Counted from the stretch's first letter, positions 10,036-23,702 are shown. The stretch is DNA of 64,000 bases from Panulirus ornatus (GCF_036320965.1 NC_092235.1:2822768-2886767); one strand, 5' to 3'. A program made the numbers and translations. Notes: generated by a model not told the origin, from the sequence alone.

Positions 10036-11585
10036 ATGACATGTGTTCATAGTGCCAATTATATCAAAAAGCACAACTACAATTTATGCTTTAACTGCAG
10101 TCATTGGTATCACCTCCACTGTACATCACTGTCATCCACTGGAGACTACTCAGAACACTGGACGTACAGCAACCATTCAGAAATAACTTACAAAACTCCG
10201 TCACAAACACCTTCTCCTCGAGCACAAATTTCCAATAAACAGCATTACAGAATGCGCATTTTCAGTCTTCACAAATAGATCATTCTACGCCACAGAACTG
10301 CAATGACAAACTAAAGATTTTGCAATTCGGTGCTAGTAATGATAAGAACAAATACACAGAAATTCTCAGCTAATTAAGAGAATGCAGTATCCTTGTAGCA
10401 CTCATCTAAGAAGCTAGTCTCACATCCAGATCTCACAGCTGTAAGAAATAACAGACAAGGAGTAGGTACTCATAACACTTATCCACCAAACCATAATTTT
10501 CTCCACAACTGACACCATACAACAGCTCACAGACAACAACAATATCCTATAAACACAGTACTAGGTGCAAGATAATCAACATCTGCATACCTCCTCACTC
10601 TACATACCCCATAAGATACACTACCCAACAGCAGAACCTCGGTAAGATGCTCCCATTATTAAAGATTTGAATGTCCACTTTGTTCAGCATTCACACTTAT
10701 GATCTCTGAGGTGAATCTCTTCAACTGTAACTTCTCAGTATACTTAACCTATGCAACCAACCAACCAACCAGACTCCCAGTCCACCACCTCCTGCAGCTA
10801 ACTTTGTGAAACAACATTCTGCTCACACCAGCATTACATGGAAGGATGCTACGGCAACCATCCTCTGACCACTTACCCATCCTGAGCACACTCCATCCAG
10901 CTCACCCAGTCAATACAAAAGACAGCTACCTGGGTCAGAGGAGTGCAACGTGACGACCACCTGAGTGCTGGATCACTAAACAGACGTCACTAACCCTCCA
11001 GATACCCAGGCGGTTAGTACTGGTAATATACCTCCCTGGTTGTTAGCTTCCTACAAACTACTACCTACTCCCATAAATTACACACATCGTAAAGTAAAGA
11101 AACCACCTTACACATAACCACTCACCATTGATAGAAATCAGAGATCAAATCAATATTCTTAAATAAATCTATCATTAACCTAATCATATAGAGGCAAACA
11201 GATAACTGGCACTCCTTCATCAACACAGTGAACCGAAAGACCCACATCACCACTCGTCTCACCAGTCCTCACTCATGAAGCACACCTGACTCATCACAGT
11301 AAAATCCATTGTCCCAAAGAACTTACAAACATACTCATGAGATACTTCTCAAAAATTACCCACAAACCAATCTCGCCTTTAAAAAGGAAAGTTGTGAAAA
11401 ATCTACCCAAAATCCATTCAGAGACAATCGCCCACGTACCCTTCACTCCCACTGATACAAACAGTGCCTTTAAAATCTTAGGGAACTTTCCTCCTACAGA
11501 CCCTAATAATGTAACAGACTTTCACATGAAACACTATGGTCCATTTGCTAATGGGTTTGGAAGCCTCTCACCAACATGCTCTTGA
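10036..11585 (+). pseudogene. Decayed non-LTR retrotransposon (Jockey/CR1-like)
   Basis: A PHD-like fragment with CFNCSHWYHLHC is at 10036-10278, typical of ORF1 of some arthropod LINEs. It is followed by an endonuclease-like start near 10315 (KILQFGASNDKNKYTEIL, compare the usual LQ-F-N-x-x-x-x-x-x-K-x-x-E-I pattern). A piece of the region between endonuclease and reverse transcriptase is at 11337-11585 (NNVTDFHMKHYGPFANG). Stops and frameshifts break every frame. The reverse transcriptase core is missing. Confidence 0.6.
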
Positions 11586-11599
11586 ACTGGCCCAAATGC

Positions 11600-13270
11600 A
11601 GCAGTCACACAACCAGTCTTCCACCACCTAAAACAGTGTTCCTGGACAGAAGTCCCACAGACTTTACATATGCAATGAAAATAGATAATTAAGGTTTGTC
11701 GTAGTCATTGATTATGTTAAAATTTCAAGTTTTCTGAGTCTATTTAGCTAAATTTTGTGAGTCTATTTAGCGTATGTGAGCACATTAAAAAAAATGGGTA
11801 GTAAGGATAACAATCTGATCTCAACAGGAAATATGTAAACATTGTGTTAGGGATGAATGTTTCACAATCAAAGGTTCAGCTAAGGATTTAAAAACTTCCA
11901 TTAGTTTCTTATATATTAGATGTCCTCGCTGCTCTGATATCTAGAAACTGTACCTTTGATAGAGGTTATATTTTAACATCCTTTCAGTTCTATGTAGCCC
12001 TTAAACTTGCACCTTTAAAATGCATTTTTGTTGCTTAATATTCTGTTTGGTGACTTTCTAAGGCATATTTGAAGGCAAGTCTGCCTCCACATTGATGGAT
12101 CTATTAGGTCTTGCAGAACAAAAGATGCTGCTGTCCTCAAGGCAAATGACCTGTAAGTAGAGAAGGTCAAGAATTATTGTTTAAGCTTGAATTTTAGAGA
12201 ATTGATATGATATACAGTTTGTTGTGCAACTATGTAGCTATTTTCCTGGCAGTGGAAAGTATAATCGGTTTATTTTTCAGAAATCAGTTTGATGAACCCT
12301 GCCCTAAGCCCTTGCTTGCTTAATTCAAAATGAAGCGCATTAAGATGTTGCAGCAAATAATGGAGAAGGCTTACACGCACTTAAGCATACAGATGCTTGA
12401 CTAGGAAGCATCATAATTTCTAGAAACTGCCAATCCCTCCTCAGAAAAGTCAGCAGACCCTGCAGTCTCAGCCATCTTGTTCAGACCAACAACCCAACTA
12501 TTCCAAGGTCAAACATAAATGAAACTTTTCTCTGTAATGTGAAAATTCCTGCAGCAATGTAGAACTTTCAGAGCTATGTTGTATATGTTCGTGGTAAAGG
12601 CTACTTTAAAATGTCATACATGTTGTAGGGGTTTCATATGATGAATCTTTTTTCATGTTCAAAGGAGTAAGTGGTTCTTAAAGTAGTGAAGGAGCCCTTT
12701 TTTTCGGCTTCTTTGAGAAAAAAGACTTGTCTGCTACTGCTGGCATCATGCCACGCCTGTTTTATGCTGAACTATCATAACATTGTCATATTGAGAGAGC
12801 AATATGGAGGCTTTAAATACTATGATTTACTTGCACACATACGGGAATCACTAGCAGGGCGCAGCTGGCTATCTAGTGGTGTGCTCACCACCCAACAGTA
12901 CCAAATAATTTCCTGTCAAGTGGAAAAATGAAACTCTGATCTAACATTTCTCACAGAAACTGAAAACAAGGTGTAGGGAAATGGAATGACAGTGGTCAAA
13001 GATAAGAGAAAATGAATTATACTGTAGCATGACAGGCATGAAAGAGCTGGTCTTCAGAAGAGTTAAAACAAAGATTTTATCAGGAATACAATATAAATCT
13101 TAAAGTAGAGCTTACAAAAATCCTATAAGGCAACTTGCAATAAGTGTGATCTTAGAGCACATAATAATCACAATCCAACCAGGTGTAGCTCTCAAAAACC
13201 AATGAGGTAGCAAAGTTGAATAACAGTACAAAGGCTAACTGAACAATGTGCAAAGGTGAATAAAAATAAT
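11600..13270. other. Intergenic, no gene seen
   Basis: AT-rich with only short open frames that lack recognisable motifs. No tandem repeat or hairpin of note was seen. Confidence 0.45.
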
Positions 13271-13296
13271 ATTCATGTATAGGATTTTTGTAAGCT

Positions 13297-14940
13297 CTAC
13301 AGTAAATTTGATGGAAGGGACTAAATTGTTAAGTAAGGGGAGAAATATTTATAAATTTTCATTTGTTCGTCAAACACAAAGAACATCATCTACATACCTA
13401 AACCAAATTGCGTTAGAAGGTAAGATATCCTTTAGTAATTTTGTTTCAGAAAATTCCATATAAAGATTACATAGTACAGGTCAAAGAGGGTTACCCATTG
13501 CCATACCAAATTTTTGAGCATACTAATCTCCATTGAATTGAAATACAGTCTTTTATACACAATTTTATCAGTTCAATGAAATTTGACTTTGAAGCAGGTA
13601 AATGAATATCATCCAAGACATCATATAAATATTCTAAAAGGTCATCAACTGGAACTTTAGTGGAAAGTGAGGAAACATCAAAGCTAACTAGTTTAAAATC
13701 AAAATTAACATTGATATTGTTTAGCTTGTTGACTAAATCTACATTGTTCATGATATTAGAATTTGATACCTTACCCACTAAAGGGCTTAATAAAGAAACT
13801 AACCATTTTGACAATTCATATGTGATGGAGCCTACTGAACTCACTATAGGTCTTGCTGGAAAATTCTGTTTATGTTTTGATAAGTCCATACATATATGGC
13901 AATGAAGGGGACAAAGATGACAAACTTTTGATAAGAGAGATGTTACCTTTCAACAACAACTTCATTTCTTTATTGAAATGAGAATTAACTGCTTCTAAGG
14001 GAGTTTTACTAAGTTTAGAATATGTTGTGTCATCATTTAGAAGATCATTCATTTTAGATAAATAGTTACTTTTGTCTAAAATCACAACAGAGTTAGACTT
14101 ATCTGTTTAGTAATATGTATATCCTTGTCTTTCTTTAAGGTGTTAATAGCTCTTATGAATCTTTTAGGGCAATTAGCTTCCACTGGTTTTGACAAACTGG
14201 CATACACTAAACCCTTACAGATATTGATTTCATCATCACTTAGATTACTGTATTTTTCTAAATTACAAAAAGACTTTGTGACATCAACACAGCTGGCTTC
14301 CCTGTCAGCGCACACAAAACAAACCATAGCCTAATGCACACAAGGAATCTTTATCTAGTTTATTAGGTTTTACCACAAAAGATGGGTTTGTGTTCTTGGT
14401 CCAGTCGCTGTTTTCAATAAGATGGTCCAGCTTACAATTTAGTGACACTTGTAGCCTATTGCATTCTTTCCTTAATTTATCATAGCAATAGTCCCACATC
14501 CGGTTTTTCCAGTGTGTCGGTATTGCCATTTGAAAGGCACGTTTCTTCTCTCTTGAAATGCGAAAAGTCTCCTCCATTTCAAGTTTCTTTAATTCAATGT
14601 TTTTCTTTAAAATAATATTTTGGAGTTGGTCAAATCGTCGACCAGACAGCTGAAACAAACGTTGAGGTAGGACAGATCTTGGCATCATTTGTTCATGAAG
14701 GCATTTCCTAAGGAATCCAAATCGTAACTTCACTTGGTAAGCCTTGATTAGCGATTTGGAGAAAGCAGTATCGAAAGGAGAAAGTCCAGGACAGCTTGTA
14801 GAGAAGAAATAGAAGAGCCGTGTGGAATCCATGTTGGAAAGGATCACAATTTTGCGCGTCATCAAGATATTCCTATGAATCCACGGGGAAAATGAAACAC
14901 GATAAGCTCCCAAGTGCAATTTCGTGTATTAATCACATCA
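13297..14940 (-). pseudogene. Penelope-like element, broken minus-strand copy
   Basis: Read on the minus strand: a 5' segment with a basic, coiled N-terminal region (14919-14305: KKLEMEETFRISREKKRAF), then SNYLSKMNDLL, then the Penelope reverse transcriptase signature YMYGLIKTHKQNFPARPIVS, then VSFDVSSLSTKVPVDDLLEYL, before it runs out near 13297. Frameshifts split it into four frames. Penelope-like elements encode a reverse transcriptase plus a GIY-YIG endonuclease. Here the endonuclease part is absent downstream, but one endonuclease C-terminus lies just upstream at 14968-15262. Confidence 0.85.
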
Positions 14941-14959
14941 TCAGGGGAGACACAAGAGA

Positions 14960-15262
14960 TAAATATGTCAGTTGACATACATCGAAGAGACGAAGCTAAG
15001 GGCCATTTGGTAAACATGTGATTGTCCAAAACATACAACGAGCGTTCGTAAACTTATAATTTTACAAATTTTATCAACAATAAAGTTATCTAATTTGTAT
15101 AGACCATCACTAATATTAAGATTATAATTCTTTGTGTACTTAATAATAGAAGATTCAATGATATTCCTCTTGGTAATAGAGTTAGAGTTAATAACTGAGA
15201 TGGCGTTACTCCAGTCAATACAATGATCATAGTTTTTAACGTGATTAAATAAGGCAGATAAG
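14960..15262 (-). pseudogene. Penelope-like endonuclease C-terminal fragment
   Basis: Minus-strand peptide LFNHVKNYDHCIDW, then TKRNIIESSIIKYTKNYN, then ISDGLYKLDNF, the usual end of a Penelope-like GIY-YIG endonuclease region. It is followed on the same strand by non-coding sequence containing CATCATCAGGGGAGACAC and then the N-terminus of the next copy, so the two minus-strand pieces form a head-to-tail tandem, a common Penelope arrangement. Close relatives of this fragment occur at 23158-23390. Confidence 0.8.
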
Positions 15263-16401
15263 TCTAACTCTGTTGTGATTTTAGACAAAAGTAACTATTT
15301 ATCTAAAATGAATGATCTTTTAAATGATCCCTTAAAAGCAGTTAATTCTCATTTCAATAAAGAAATGAAGTTGTTGAAAGGTAACATTTCTCTCATCAAA
15401 AGTTTGTCATCTTTGTCCCATTCATTGCCATATATGTATGGACTTATCAAAACACATAAACAGAATTTTCCAGCAAGACCTATAGTGAGTTCAGTAGGCT
15501 CCATCACATATAAATTGTCAAAATGGTTAGTTTCTTTATTAAGCCCTTTATTGGGTAAGGTATCAAATTCTAATATCATGAACAATGTAGATTTAGTCAA
15601 CAAGCTAAACAATATCAATGTTAATTTTGATTTTAAACTAGTTAGCTTTGATGTTTCCTCACTTTTCACTAAAGTTCCAGTTGATGACCTTTTAGAATAT
15701 TTATTTGATGTCTTGGATGATATTCATTTACCTGCTTCAAAGTCTAATTTCATTGAACTGATAAAATTGTGTATAAAAGACTGTGTATTTCAATTTAATG
15801 GAGATTATTATGCTCAAAAATTTGGTATGGCAATGGGTAACCCTCTTTCACCTGTACTAAGTAATCTTTACATGGAATGTTTTGAAACAAAATTACTAAA
15901 GGATATCTTACCTTCTAATGCAATTTGGTTTAGGTATGTAGATGATGTTCTTTGTGTTTGACGAACAAATGAAAATTTACAAATATTTCTCCCCTTACTT
16001 AACAATTTAGTACCTTCCATCAAATTTACTGTAGAAAAATGAAAATAATGGTATGTTACCATTTCTAGATTCCATGATCCATAGACAAGGAAACAAGTTT
16101 AAGTTTAGCATATACAGAAAACCCACCAATGTATGCTCATATATCCATTATTACTCATCTCAACATGATCAGTACACCTGCACCCTGAGCCACCGACTCT
16201 CGCTCCACTTACAAGAAGGTGGAATCAAACATCATCATGAACAAAAGCATGGAACGAGACTAACGAGGGAGATTATAATGAATAACATCAAAATCATTAC
16301 TAGTTGTAGTGATCGCAGGAGACTACAGAGATTAGAAGCCATTCACATAAGAGAGGAAGCCCCTGTCATCAACATCCAGACAAACATGACCACAGCCTTA
16401 T
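15258..16401 (+). pseudogene. Penelope-like element, plus-strand copy (RT plus partial endonuclease)
   Basis: A continuous frame at 15275-15961 holds the palm of a Penelope reverse transcriptase: YGLIKTHKQNFPARPIVS, VSFDVSSLFTKVPVDDLL, KFGMAMGNPLSPVLSNLYME and the catalytic RYVDDVL. A TGA follows directly after VDDVLCV, where a Trp codon would be expected. Another frameshift occurs near 16040, then LPFLDSMI and FSIYRKPTN continue the domain, and 16210-16401 encodes the end of an endonuclease (HHHEQKHGTRLTREI to RRLQRLEAIHIREEAPVIN). It is opposite in orientation to the preceding copy, with the junction near 15258. It is not functional as read. Confidence 0.88.
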
Positions 16402-16529
16402 AGCTCTTTGATGGCCCGCCAATAGGACGTAGAGCTGATAATGCCTTGTCAAATTCCCGATTGCTCAGATGTGATTAATTACTGTGTTGTTACAAACATT
16501 CCATTATACAAAGGAATGTAAAGGTATCC

Positions 16530-16690
16530 ATACAGCAGTGGACCACTGGGTCACTTCGAGGCTGATGGTGATAGTGGAAGATATCAGGAACTCACACATT
16601 AGTGTAGTGGAAGATATCAGGAACTCACACATTAGTGTAGTGGAAGATATCAGGAACTCACACATTAGTGTAGTGGAAGACATACAGATA
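16530..16690 (+). repeat. 33-bp tandem repeat in a dispersed coding-like fragment
   Basis: Three to four copies of a 33-bp unit encode VEDIRNSHISV. The stretch before it (DHWVTSRLMVIVED) matches the inverted fragment at 40601-40780 (YHWIPSRLVMIVED). Both are therefore pieces of one dispersed repeat whose protein I do not recognise. In this copy one part was expanded in tandem. Confidence 0.6.
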
Positions 16691-19600
16691 ATCTAAAGAT
16701 AAACCTGTATATTGTCAGTGTGACTAATGATGAGTCGCAAATAATGTTAGCCTTGAACTTGAAGGGAAATGTTTATCAAGTTTATTGTGAAACGTATCTA
16801 TAATGCTGCTTCCAACCACTCTAACTGGTACATTATTCCATGTTAACAATCATATTGAAGATAAAATACTTCACCTCATCTGAGGTCAAACGTTTGCCCA
16901 CCAGTTTGTGTTCATTACTACGAGTGACATCAGACGTGACGTCATTAGTAGATAGATATCTATACTTCATAATGATTTTTGTTGGTAATACAGACAGTTA
17001 GTTTCGCTCTATTTCCTATGAACTTAACTTTAAAGTAAAGTACTCACGGTAAAAAAGTATCTTCCCGGATGTGTCCGATGAATTTAGAAATGATCAATAC
17101 GACTCGTGTTGTCTGGGTAGGGTTGGTGAGTGTGAATGTGGACATGTTTCCTCATAATTATGGCAACTCATCTTTACAGTTAATTCCATCGAAATATGAA
17201 ATCAATATATAATTCAATATTACAATTTGTCCCAGCATTGGCACGGGGTCATATCATACGATCATGATAAAATTGGTTCATAGTTAGACCTGCCAAGTCT
17301 CCTCAAATATGGAATGTTTCTAATTGTTGGATTCACCAGGTCTCCATATGACTGGTCTGTACCATGACAGGTCGCTAGGTCTATGCTTGGTACGGGCCCT
17401 CACCTCAACCCGGCTCTTTATCTGATCTTGACTAACAGGTAGTTTGTTGTTAGGGAGGCTGGCTGCCTGGCTGGCACAGGGCTTTACAGTATGACGGATC
17501 TCTTTGTACCAGGTAAACATACATGTGTATTATTGGAGTGATCAGAATATCTCCTTTATGACCAAACAATTTAATGGTAGTATTTCGTATAGGGTCAATG
17601 TAATGTTGGTATATTTGAAAACATATGAACAGTCATAAAGCCTGAATCCATAGTATATGTCAAACATTAAAGTTATATACATGTTGACTTTTATCATTAC
17701 CAGTACAACATTGGTGAACTAATGGTCTTCAACCGGTATGCACAACCTCAACAATCAGGAGTTGTTCATTATTTCTGTTATAAAGACTCAGGTACGTCAT
17801 CCAAGGTAATGATTAGTATCTTCTTTAGAAGGATCACTTAAACTTGGAGTTAAAAGATGATAAACTAAAAACCATATGTATATATGTAAAAATGTGGATA
17901 TAGGTATATGCATCTAGTTGAGTCAGACGAATGTGTTATATACTTAAGAATGTGACTGACAACTTATAGAATAAGGTACAAACATTATGGTTGATACGAT
18001 AAGTAATTTATAATAAATATGTAGTGTGTTGCATTTAAATGGTTCTTAAGAACCAAGGCCTTTTAGCCAGTAAAGATGATAAGAAATTGAAAAAGGTGTT
18101 GAAAGCATAATAATCATAAGCCCCAGAATATATTATCCTCTGGATATTTAAAATAAAATCCAACGCAAAATAACTAGGTTAAGAAAGGATTCATTCAGCA
18201 TTTAAGAAAATATGTACTTTCCCTCTCCTTATCTCCTATCATTATTTCTTATGTTTACTTCCAACAAATGTCTCGTATATCATATAAAAATTTGTTATAG
18301 GTATTAAGTGAATATTGTCCAGCGACGCGTTGTATAACTCTCTGTTGTCAAAGTTCACCGGTGGAGTAGATCATATATTACAAAGTTGTGTCTCTCCACA
18401 CAGATGTTACACGTCCCAGGTTAAGATATTTCCTTGATATGGCGTTTATCTAACATAGATATGTCTTCTATAAAGATTTGTAAACACGTTCTCCTGCGGG
18501 TCGATACATAACGTTTTCGTATTAATCATTTGTAAGTGACCAAGCATCACAAAGTTGTGTCACTTCCCACACTATGTTTCATTAATCATTCAAACTATAT
18601 TTGTTTCATCATTGATTTGATCCTTACAATAGATATTTATGTCTGTAATTTTCTGTGTCATATTATTAGTCAGTTGAAGTGCACAATACGCTTGTCAACC
18701 TGGCCAGTCTACTGTTTTGGTTATATTATTCACAAGGTGTAACAGGACTCCATCCGTCAGCTGTGTCACCACCAGTGACAAGTCATCCTTAGCAAGGCTG
18801 TGTCATCCTCAAAGGAAGGAGAGAAACAGTACAGTCTCGTCGGAGAACATTCTTGCTCAAAGATGTCCATCATCCCCTGCTCCTGTGTAGAGTGCAGCAG
18901 CCACGAAGGTGTAGGAGCGCCATCAAAGGTGTGCTGGTGATGTGTGGTAATAATAATACTACTGTTCACACAATCACTAACAACCATTTCTCAGGTTTGT
19001 CTGTCCTACTTGTCGTCGCTGCACGTAACTCTGTCATTGCATATGTCTTCCTTGAACGTATATTTTCCTATATTTCACTCTCCCAACTATTTAGACAATA
19101 ATACGTAGAAAGGATTGTTAGGTGACTTTAAAGTGGAACATATAAAGGATTAGTGACCTAATGACCTTCCATAGGTCGCTGTCGTTTGAATGCACCATTC
19201 GTCGTACGAACAGGGTGAGAGCGTGTACGGTCTCAGAATTATCTTGAACCCCTGGGAAAACTGTTCAAGATGATTCGATTGATGGTTATAACATGACCTT
19301 AACCGCAGGTATGACCCTTGCAATCAATAGTGGTGAAAACCTTACTTATATGGGCCAAATATTTAGTGAGCGTGTGTATGACCTTACAAATATCTTCAAC
19401 ACGTGAAGGTGTTCAAGTATTTTTGATTGGGGATCATGACTAACTTGTTGACTTTATTAACCCTGGCAGTCGATGAGCCACAAGCCCAAATAACCAACCA
19501 ACCTGGCGATTATTTTAGATGTCTTGCTTGAGTGACAATGTAGCACCTGGGTTGAGCCCAAGGACTTGTTACCCTCCTCCTTTCCGTCTGTTTTTCTATC

Positions 19601-20420
19601 TCTTCCTCACAACACTCCCGAGAACCCTCCAGCAAACTCCACCACACTCCCCTTCCTGCCAAACCCTTCCCTCTACGTCGTCAGTAATCAAGACAGACAT
19701 TCATAGTTTTATATGCAGCTACCTGCTGGACCTGGACGATCATTTTATGTTGAACTTATGGTTCACATTCTGGCTTCATGACCACAAGCTGATAGCCCTT
19801 AAATCCAACCACATATATACATCCTGTTATACAACTGATGTTACTGTCTGACGTATGTATGGTGCGGCTTGATGACCTTACCTGCTGATGGTCATTAAGT
19901 CAAACATGTTATCATGTTGCAAATATCGTGATTTGTATGTTTTGTTGTGTGGCACAGATTCTGGTGTAGATATCTTTAATAACCTTTACCGGTTACTATC
20001 CAGTATAGTGAACGATAGACAGACTTACGTGTTACAGACTCCGTATGATAAACACCTGACGAATCTCGACACAACAAATTATTTGTTGGGTAAGATCAGA
20101 GAACGAGTCGTCCAGTGGCAGAACATAAACCTACAACACGTAACAACAACAACAACAACAACAAACAACTGTTATGTGAAGATCTAGTTATTCAAAGTGA
20201 GATGATCACAAGGAAGTTAGGGATATAGAAGAGTAGGAGTGAGGTATAAGGTGGAGGCCCAGCCACCGTGGCTGGTGCTATATAGAGCAGTGAGGGATAA
20301 CACCATATCTTAACCCCTGGTGATGTGTGAGCTTATAAACACTGGTGGTATTTATGGCGGCCACCAACCAGGAAGTAATGTTCACCAGGTATTGCTCTGC
20401 TCTACACTGATCCAACAACT

Positions 20421-20705
20421 ACAAGGATAATGTTGTTATAACCTTCTTGATCATGCTGGTTATAGAAGTATTATAGATACATGTTGGTGACACAAGGATA
20501 ATGTTGTTATAACCTTCTTGATCGTGCTGGTTATAGAAGTATTATAGATACATGTTGGTGACACAAGGATAATGTTGTTATAACCTTCTTGATCATGCTG
20601 GTTATAGAAGCATTATAGATACATGTTGGTGACACAAGGATAATGTTGTTATAACCTTCTTGATCATGCTGGTTATAGAAGTATTATAGATACATGTTGG
20701 TGACA
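20421..20705. repeat. 71-bp tandem repeat, four copies
   Basis: The unit begins ACAAGGATAATGTTGTTATA and ends CATGTTGGTGAC. The four copies differ by one or two bases, for example ATCATG versus ATCGTG, so the expansion is recent. Confidence 0.9.
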
Positions 20706-21142
20706 CATCATAATGATGGTCTCGTCTGGTGTCCACATAACCACAGTACGTTACTACAGTACATACAGTAATATCAGTCGTAACAACACTATGTATGTAG
20801 TCGTGATTACCGTAACATGTGAGTGGCAAGATTGGATGACGTAACGTAACAATATCAGACTTCATCATTCTCAATAGTTTAGATGGATCATGTAATATTT
20901 GGCGTTGCTTCATGTTTTATCAGATGATAAAATGATGGCTGGTCTAATGACCTTCACAAGTCACTGGTCATTAAATCCCACACAGCAACCAACCACTCAG
21001 GATGACCAGGAGGGAGCCACCTGGTGCAGACCAAGTGTACCAGCCTGGTGGAGAGGATCAACTGCTCCACCTCAGGATAAGAGCTGCTCAAGTTCTGTAG
21101 TGAGGGACACTCCAAGTGGCATGTGAAACTACCAGTCTTAGT

Positions 21143-21198
21143 TATAAACTACCGCCCGGCTGGCCGGTGGGTGGCTGTGGCCAACATGAACCCAGGGG

Positions 21199-21233
<35 letters not shown>

Positions 21234-21289
21234 GCCCACTGACCTGACCACCGGCCGGTGGGTGGCTGTGGCCAACATGAACCCAGGGG

Positions 21290-21326
<37 letters not shown>

Positions 21327-21352
21327 GCCCACTGACCTGACCACCACCACTG
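21143..21352. repeat. Duplicated segment of about 105 bp with (AC)n
   Basis: Two tandem copies of a segment beginning GGCCGGTGGGTGGCTGTGGC and ending CACTGACCTGACCACC, each with an (AC)n array of 28-32 bp inside. Confidence 0.85.
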
Positions 21353-21932
21353 TGACCTGACCACGTGTGGCATGTAGCTCATCCTTGGACAACATTAATC
21401 AAATACCTAGACAGAATTTTTATGTTAGATAAAAGACATTTCTTGATAGTAAACATAAGAAATGATGACGAAAGATAAGAGACGGTATTAGAGGTAAATA
21501 TTTTGTTAAAAAATGAAATACTCTTCCTCAAACTAGCTCCCTGTACTGTATTTTATTTTACACACCCAGAGGAAAATATATTGTATGGTTAATCACTATA
21601 AAGGTTCATGTTTAACAGGTTTTCTATTTCTGATAGTATTTCACTGATTCAAGTTTAAGAACCTTGGTTCTGAACAACCATTATAATGCAACACAATACA
21701 TATTTATCATAAATAAATCATTTATCACAATAACCATTATGTTTGTACCAGATTCTTTACGTCCTCAATCACGTTTGTTAATATATAAGGAATTTTTCCG
21801 CCACATTTCAATACATAACATATATCTACACGTGTGGAAATATATGTATATGTTTTTATAAATTTTTCTTTGGCTTTTATAATTAAGGTGTAAGATATCC
21901 GTCTGAAGAAAATACTAGATAATATTATAGGT

Positions 21933-21934
<2 letters not shown>

Positions 21935-21992
<58 letters not shown>

Positions 21993-22097
21993 CGCACATA
22001 GGAGTGAAAACATATTTTACACTTACAAGGTTAAGAGACGGGGCAACACGAGTGTACAAATCCTTCCTCAAAAGACTCACGTGATAATGATTAAAGT

Positions 22098-22147
<50 letters not shown>
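21935..22147. repeat. (GT)n and (AC)n microsatellites
   Basis: A GT array at about 21935-21990 and an AC array at about 22102-22147 flank 110 bp of unique sequence. As opposite strands of the same dinucleotide they could pair with each other. Confidence 0.95.
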
Positions 22148-22150
<3 letters not shown>

Positions 22151-22159
22151 CGGCGCCAG

Positions 22160-22370
22160 GCTGGAGGCGGGGCATCGTGACGTCACAGGCAAGTCCCTCC
22201 CCCCGCCAGATCCAAACATGTGTTGTGTCTGGTGATGGCGGTTCAAGATTTCCCACATTTATATTGATCTTTACATTATCATCCACTCCCAAAGTCACCT
22301 GGCATTCTTGTGTTTCAACAACAGACGTGATATATGCAACACCAGGCAAACATTGTACCATTATCTGATA
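22160..22370 (-). CDS. Possible exon, unknown protein
   Basis: A minus-strand frame reads through PGVAYITSVVETQECQVTL, then DDNVKININVGNLEPPSP, with varied amino acids and no low complexity, unlike the chance ORFs nearby. A TGACGTCA site lies in it at 22178-22185. I cannot fix splice sites or identify the family; the frame runs into the AC microsatellite downstream. It could be a decayed exon or chance. Confidence 0.2.
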
Positions 22371-23157
22371 GGTTAATTGGTGCACAATCAAGAACCAGTG
22401 AATTTCATCGCCGCCATAAGTAAGTAAGGAAGGTGACTTTAATGATGATAAATACGACCTGGTATGGCTGTGTCTACACACTACCGCCATCTGGTCAACA
22501 TTGTACATACCAACATTTAAACTGTGACATTCAACCACAAGGTTTAAAGTCGCTCATGAAAACGCGAACTTAAAATCTATCCATTTAAATCTACCATTCA
22601 TCAATAAACATTTAAACACCGTCATTTGAACGTAAACCTTCCAGGTGCGTTATTTTACCAGAGTCCTTTAAGATACGTCATATAAACACAAAACTTAAAT
22701 GTACGTTAAGCTTGTGCAAACCATCATTGAATATCAAGCTTTTAAATTAGAATTGTAATGAAATTGCGAACTTTTAACTCTGTCAAATTACAGCTATTGT
22801 ACAAAATGATTCACTTAATTGACAAATTTTAATGTCAGTTAATTTAACGATATCCTTTGTGGTTCATCTCTGAAACACAAACCTTTTAACTTTGTCTCTA
22901 GAACTGAACACAACCATTAAGTTTCATAACTGGAATGGAAATTTGGATAATCTATCAAAATTCGTCATATAACGCGAACTTTTAAATCCTTCCATTCAGT
23001 TGGGCCGTTACTTGCCTGGCTGCCATTCATAATATGTCCTTTTATATTGTATGTTGACTACGCTCTCATTCATTCGTCATTTGGATCGTCTCACTGATAT
23101 TCCATTCATAAACTTCATTCCTGCAGCTTATTTTTGACCGCCATGTTGCTTCCTCAA

Positions 23158-23628
23158 GGTTTATAATTCTTTGTGTATTTAATAATAGAAGATTCAATGA
23201 TATTTCTCGTGGTACTGGAATTAGAGTTAATAATGCCATCTCAGTTATTAACTCTAACTCAAGTACCACGAGAAATATCATTGAATCTTCTATTACTGAA
23301 TACACAAAGAATTATAATCTTAATATTAGTGATGGTCTATACAAATTGGATAACTTTAATGTTGATAAAATGTGTAAACAATTCACCTTCTTGTCCACAT
23401 AATAAGTTTATGATACGCTTGTTGTCTGTCTTGGACAATCACATGTTTACCATATGGCGTCCTAGCTACGTCTCTTCGTTGTATATCAACTGAGTGTTAT
23501 ATTTCTCTCTTGTGTCTCCCTTGATGATGTGAGTTTTACACGAAAGTGCACTTGGGAACTTATCGTGTTTATTTTCCTAGTGGACTCATAAGAGTATACT
23601 TGATCACGTGCAAAATTCGTGATCCTTT

Positions 23629-23630
<2 letters not shown>
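23158..23630. pseudogene. Penelope-like 3' end fragment with local palindrome
   Basis: 23236-23390 (+) encodes RNIIESSITEYTKNYN, then ISDGLYKLDNF, the same endonuclease C-terminus as 14968-15262. The preceding 23158-23235 is an inverted copy of part of it, so the two form a hairpin with arms of about 75 bp. Downstream to 23630 the sequence matches the Penelope non-coding segment seen near 14830-14960 (GCACTTGGGA, TCGTGTTTATTTTCC), running into an (AT)n array. Confidence 0.8.

Positions 23631-23701
<71 letters not shown>
23631..23701. repeat. (AT)n plus T-run
   Basis: AT dinucleotides followed by about 15 T. The array sits between a Penelope 3' segment and the tail of a minus-strand SINE. Confidence 0.97.

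Positions 23702-23702
<1 letters not shown>

Larger units (their letters stand above)
16402..23150. other. Gene-poor region with minisatellites and microsatellites
   Basis: Apart from the repeats listed separately, this span shows no supported gene. Short open frames at 17320-17520, 18536-18987, 19519-19851 and 19888-20187 lack motifs and codon structure. The possible exon at 22160-22370 is listed separately. Confidence 0.5.
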
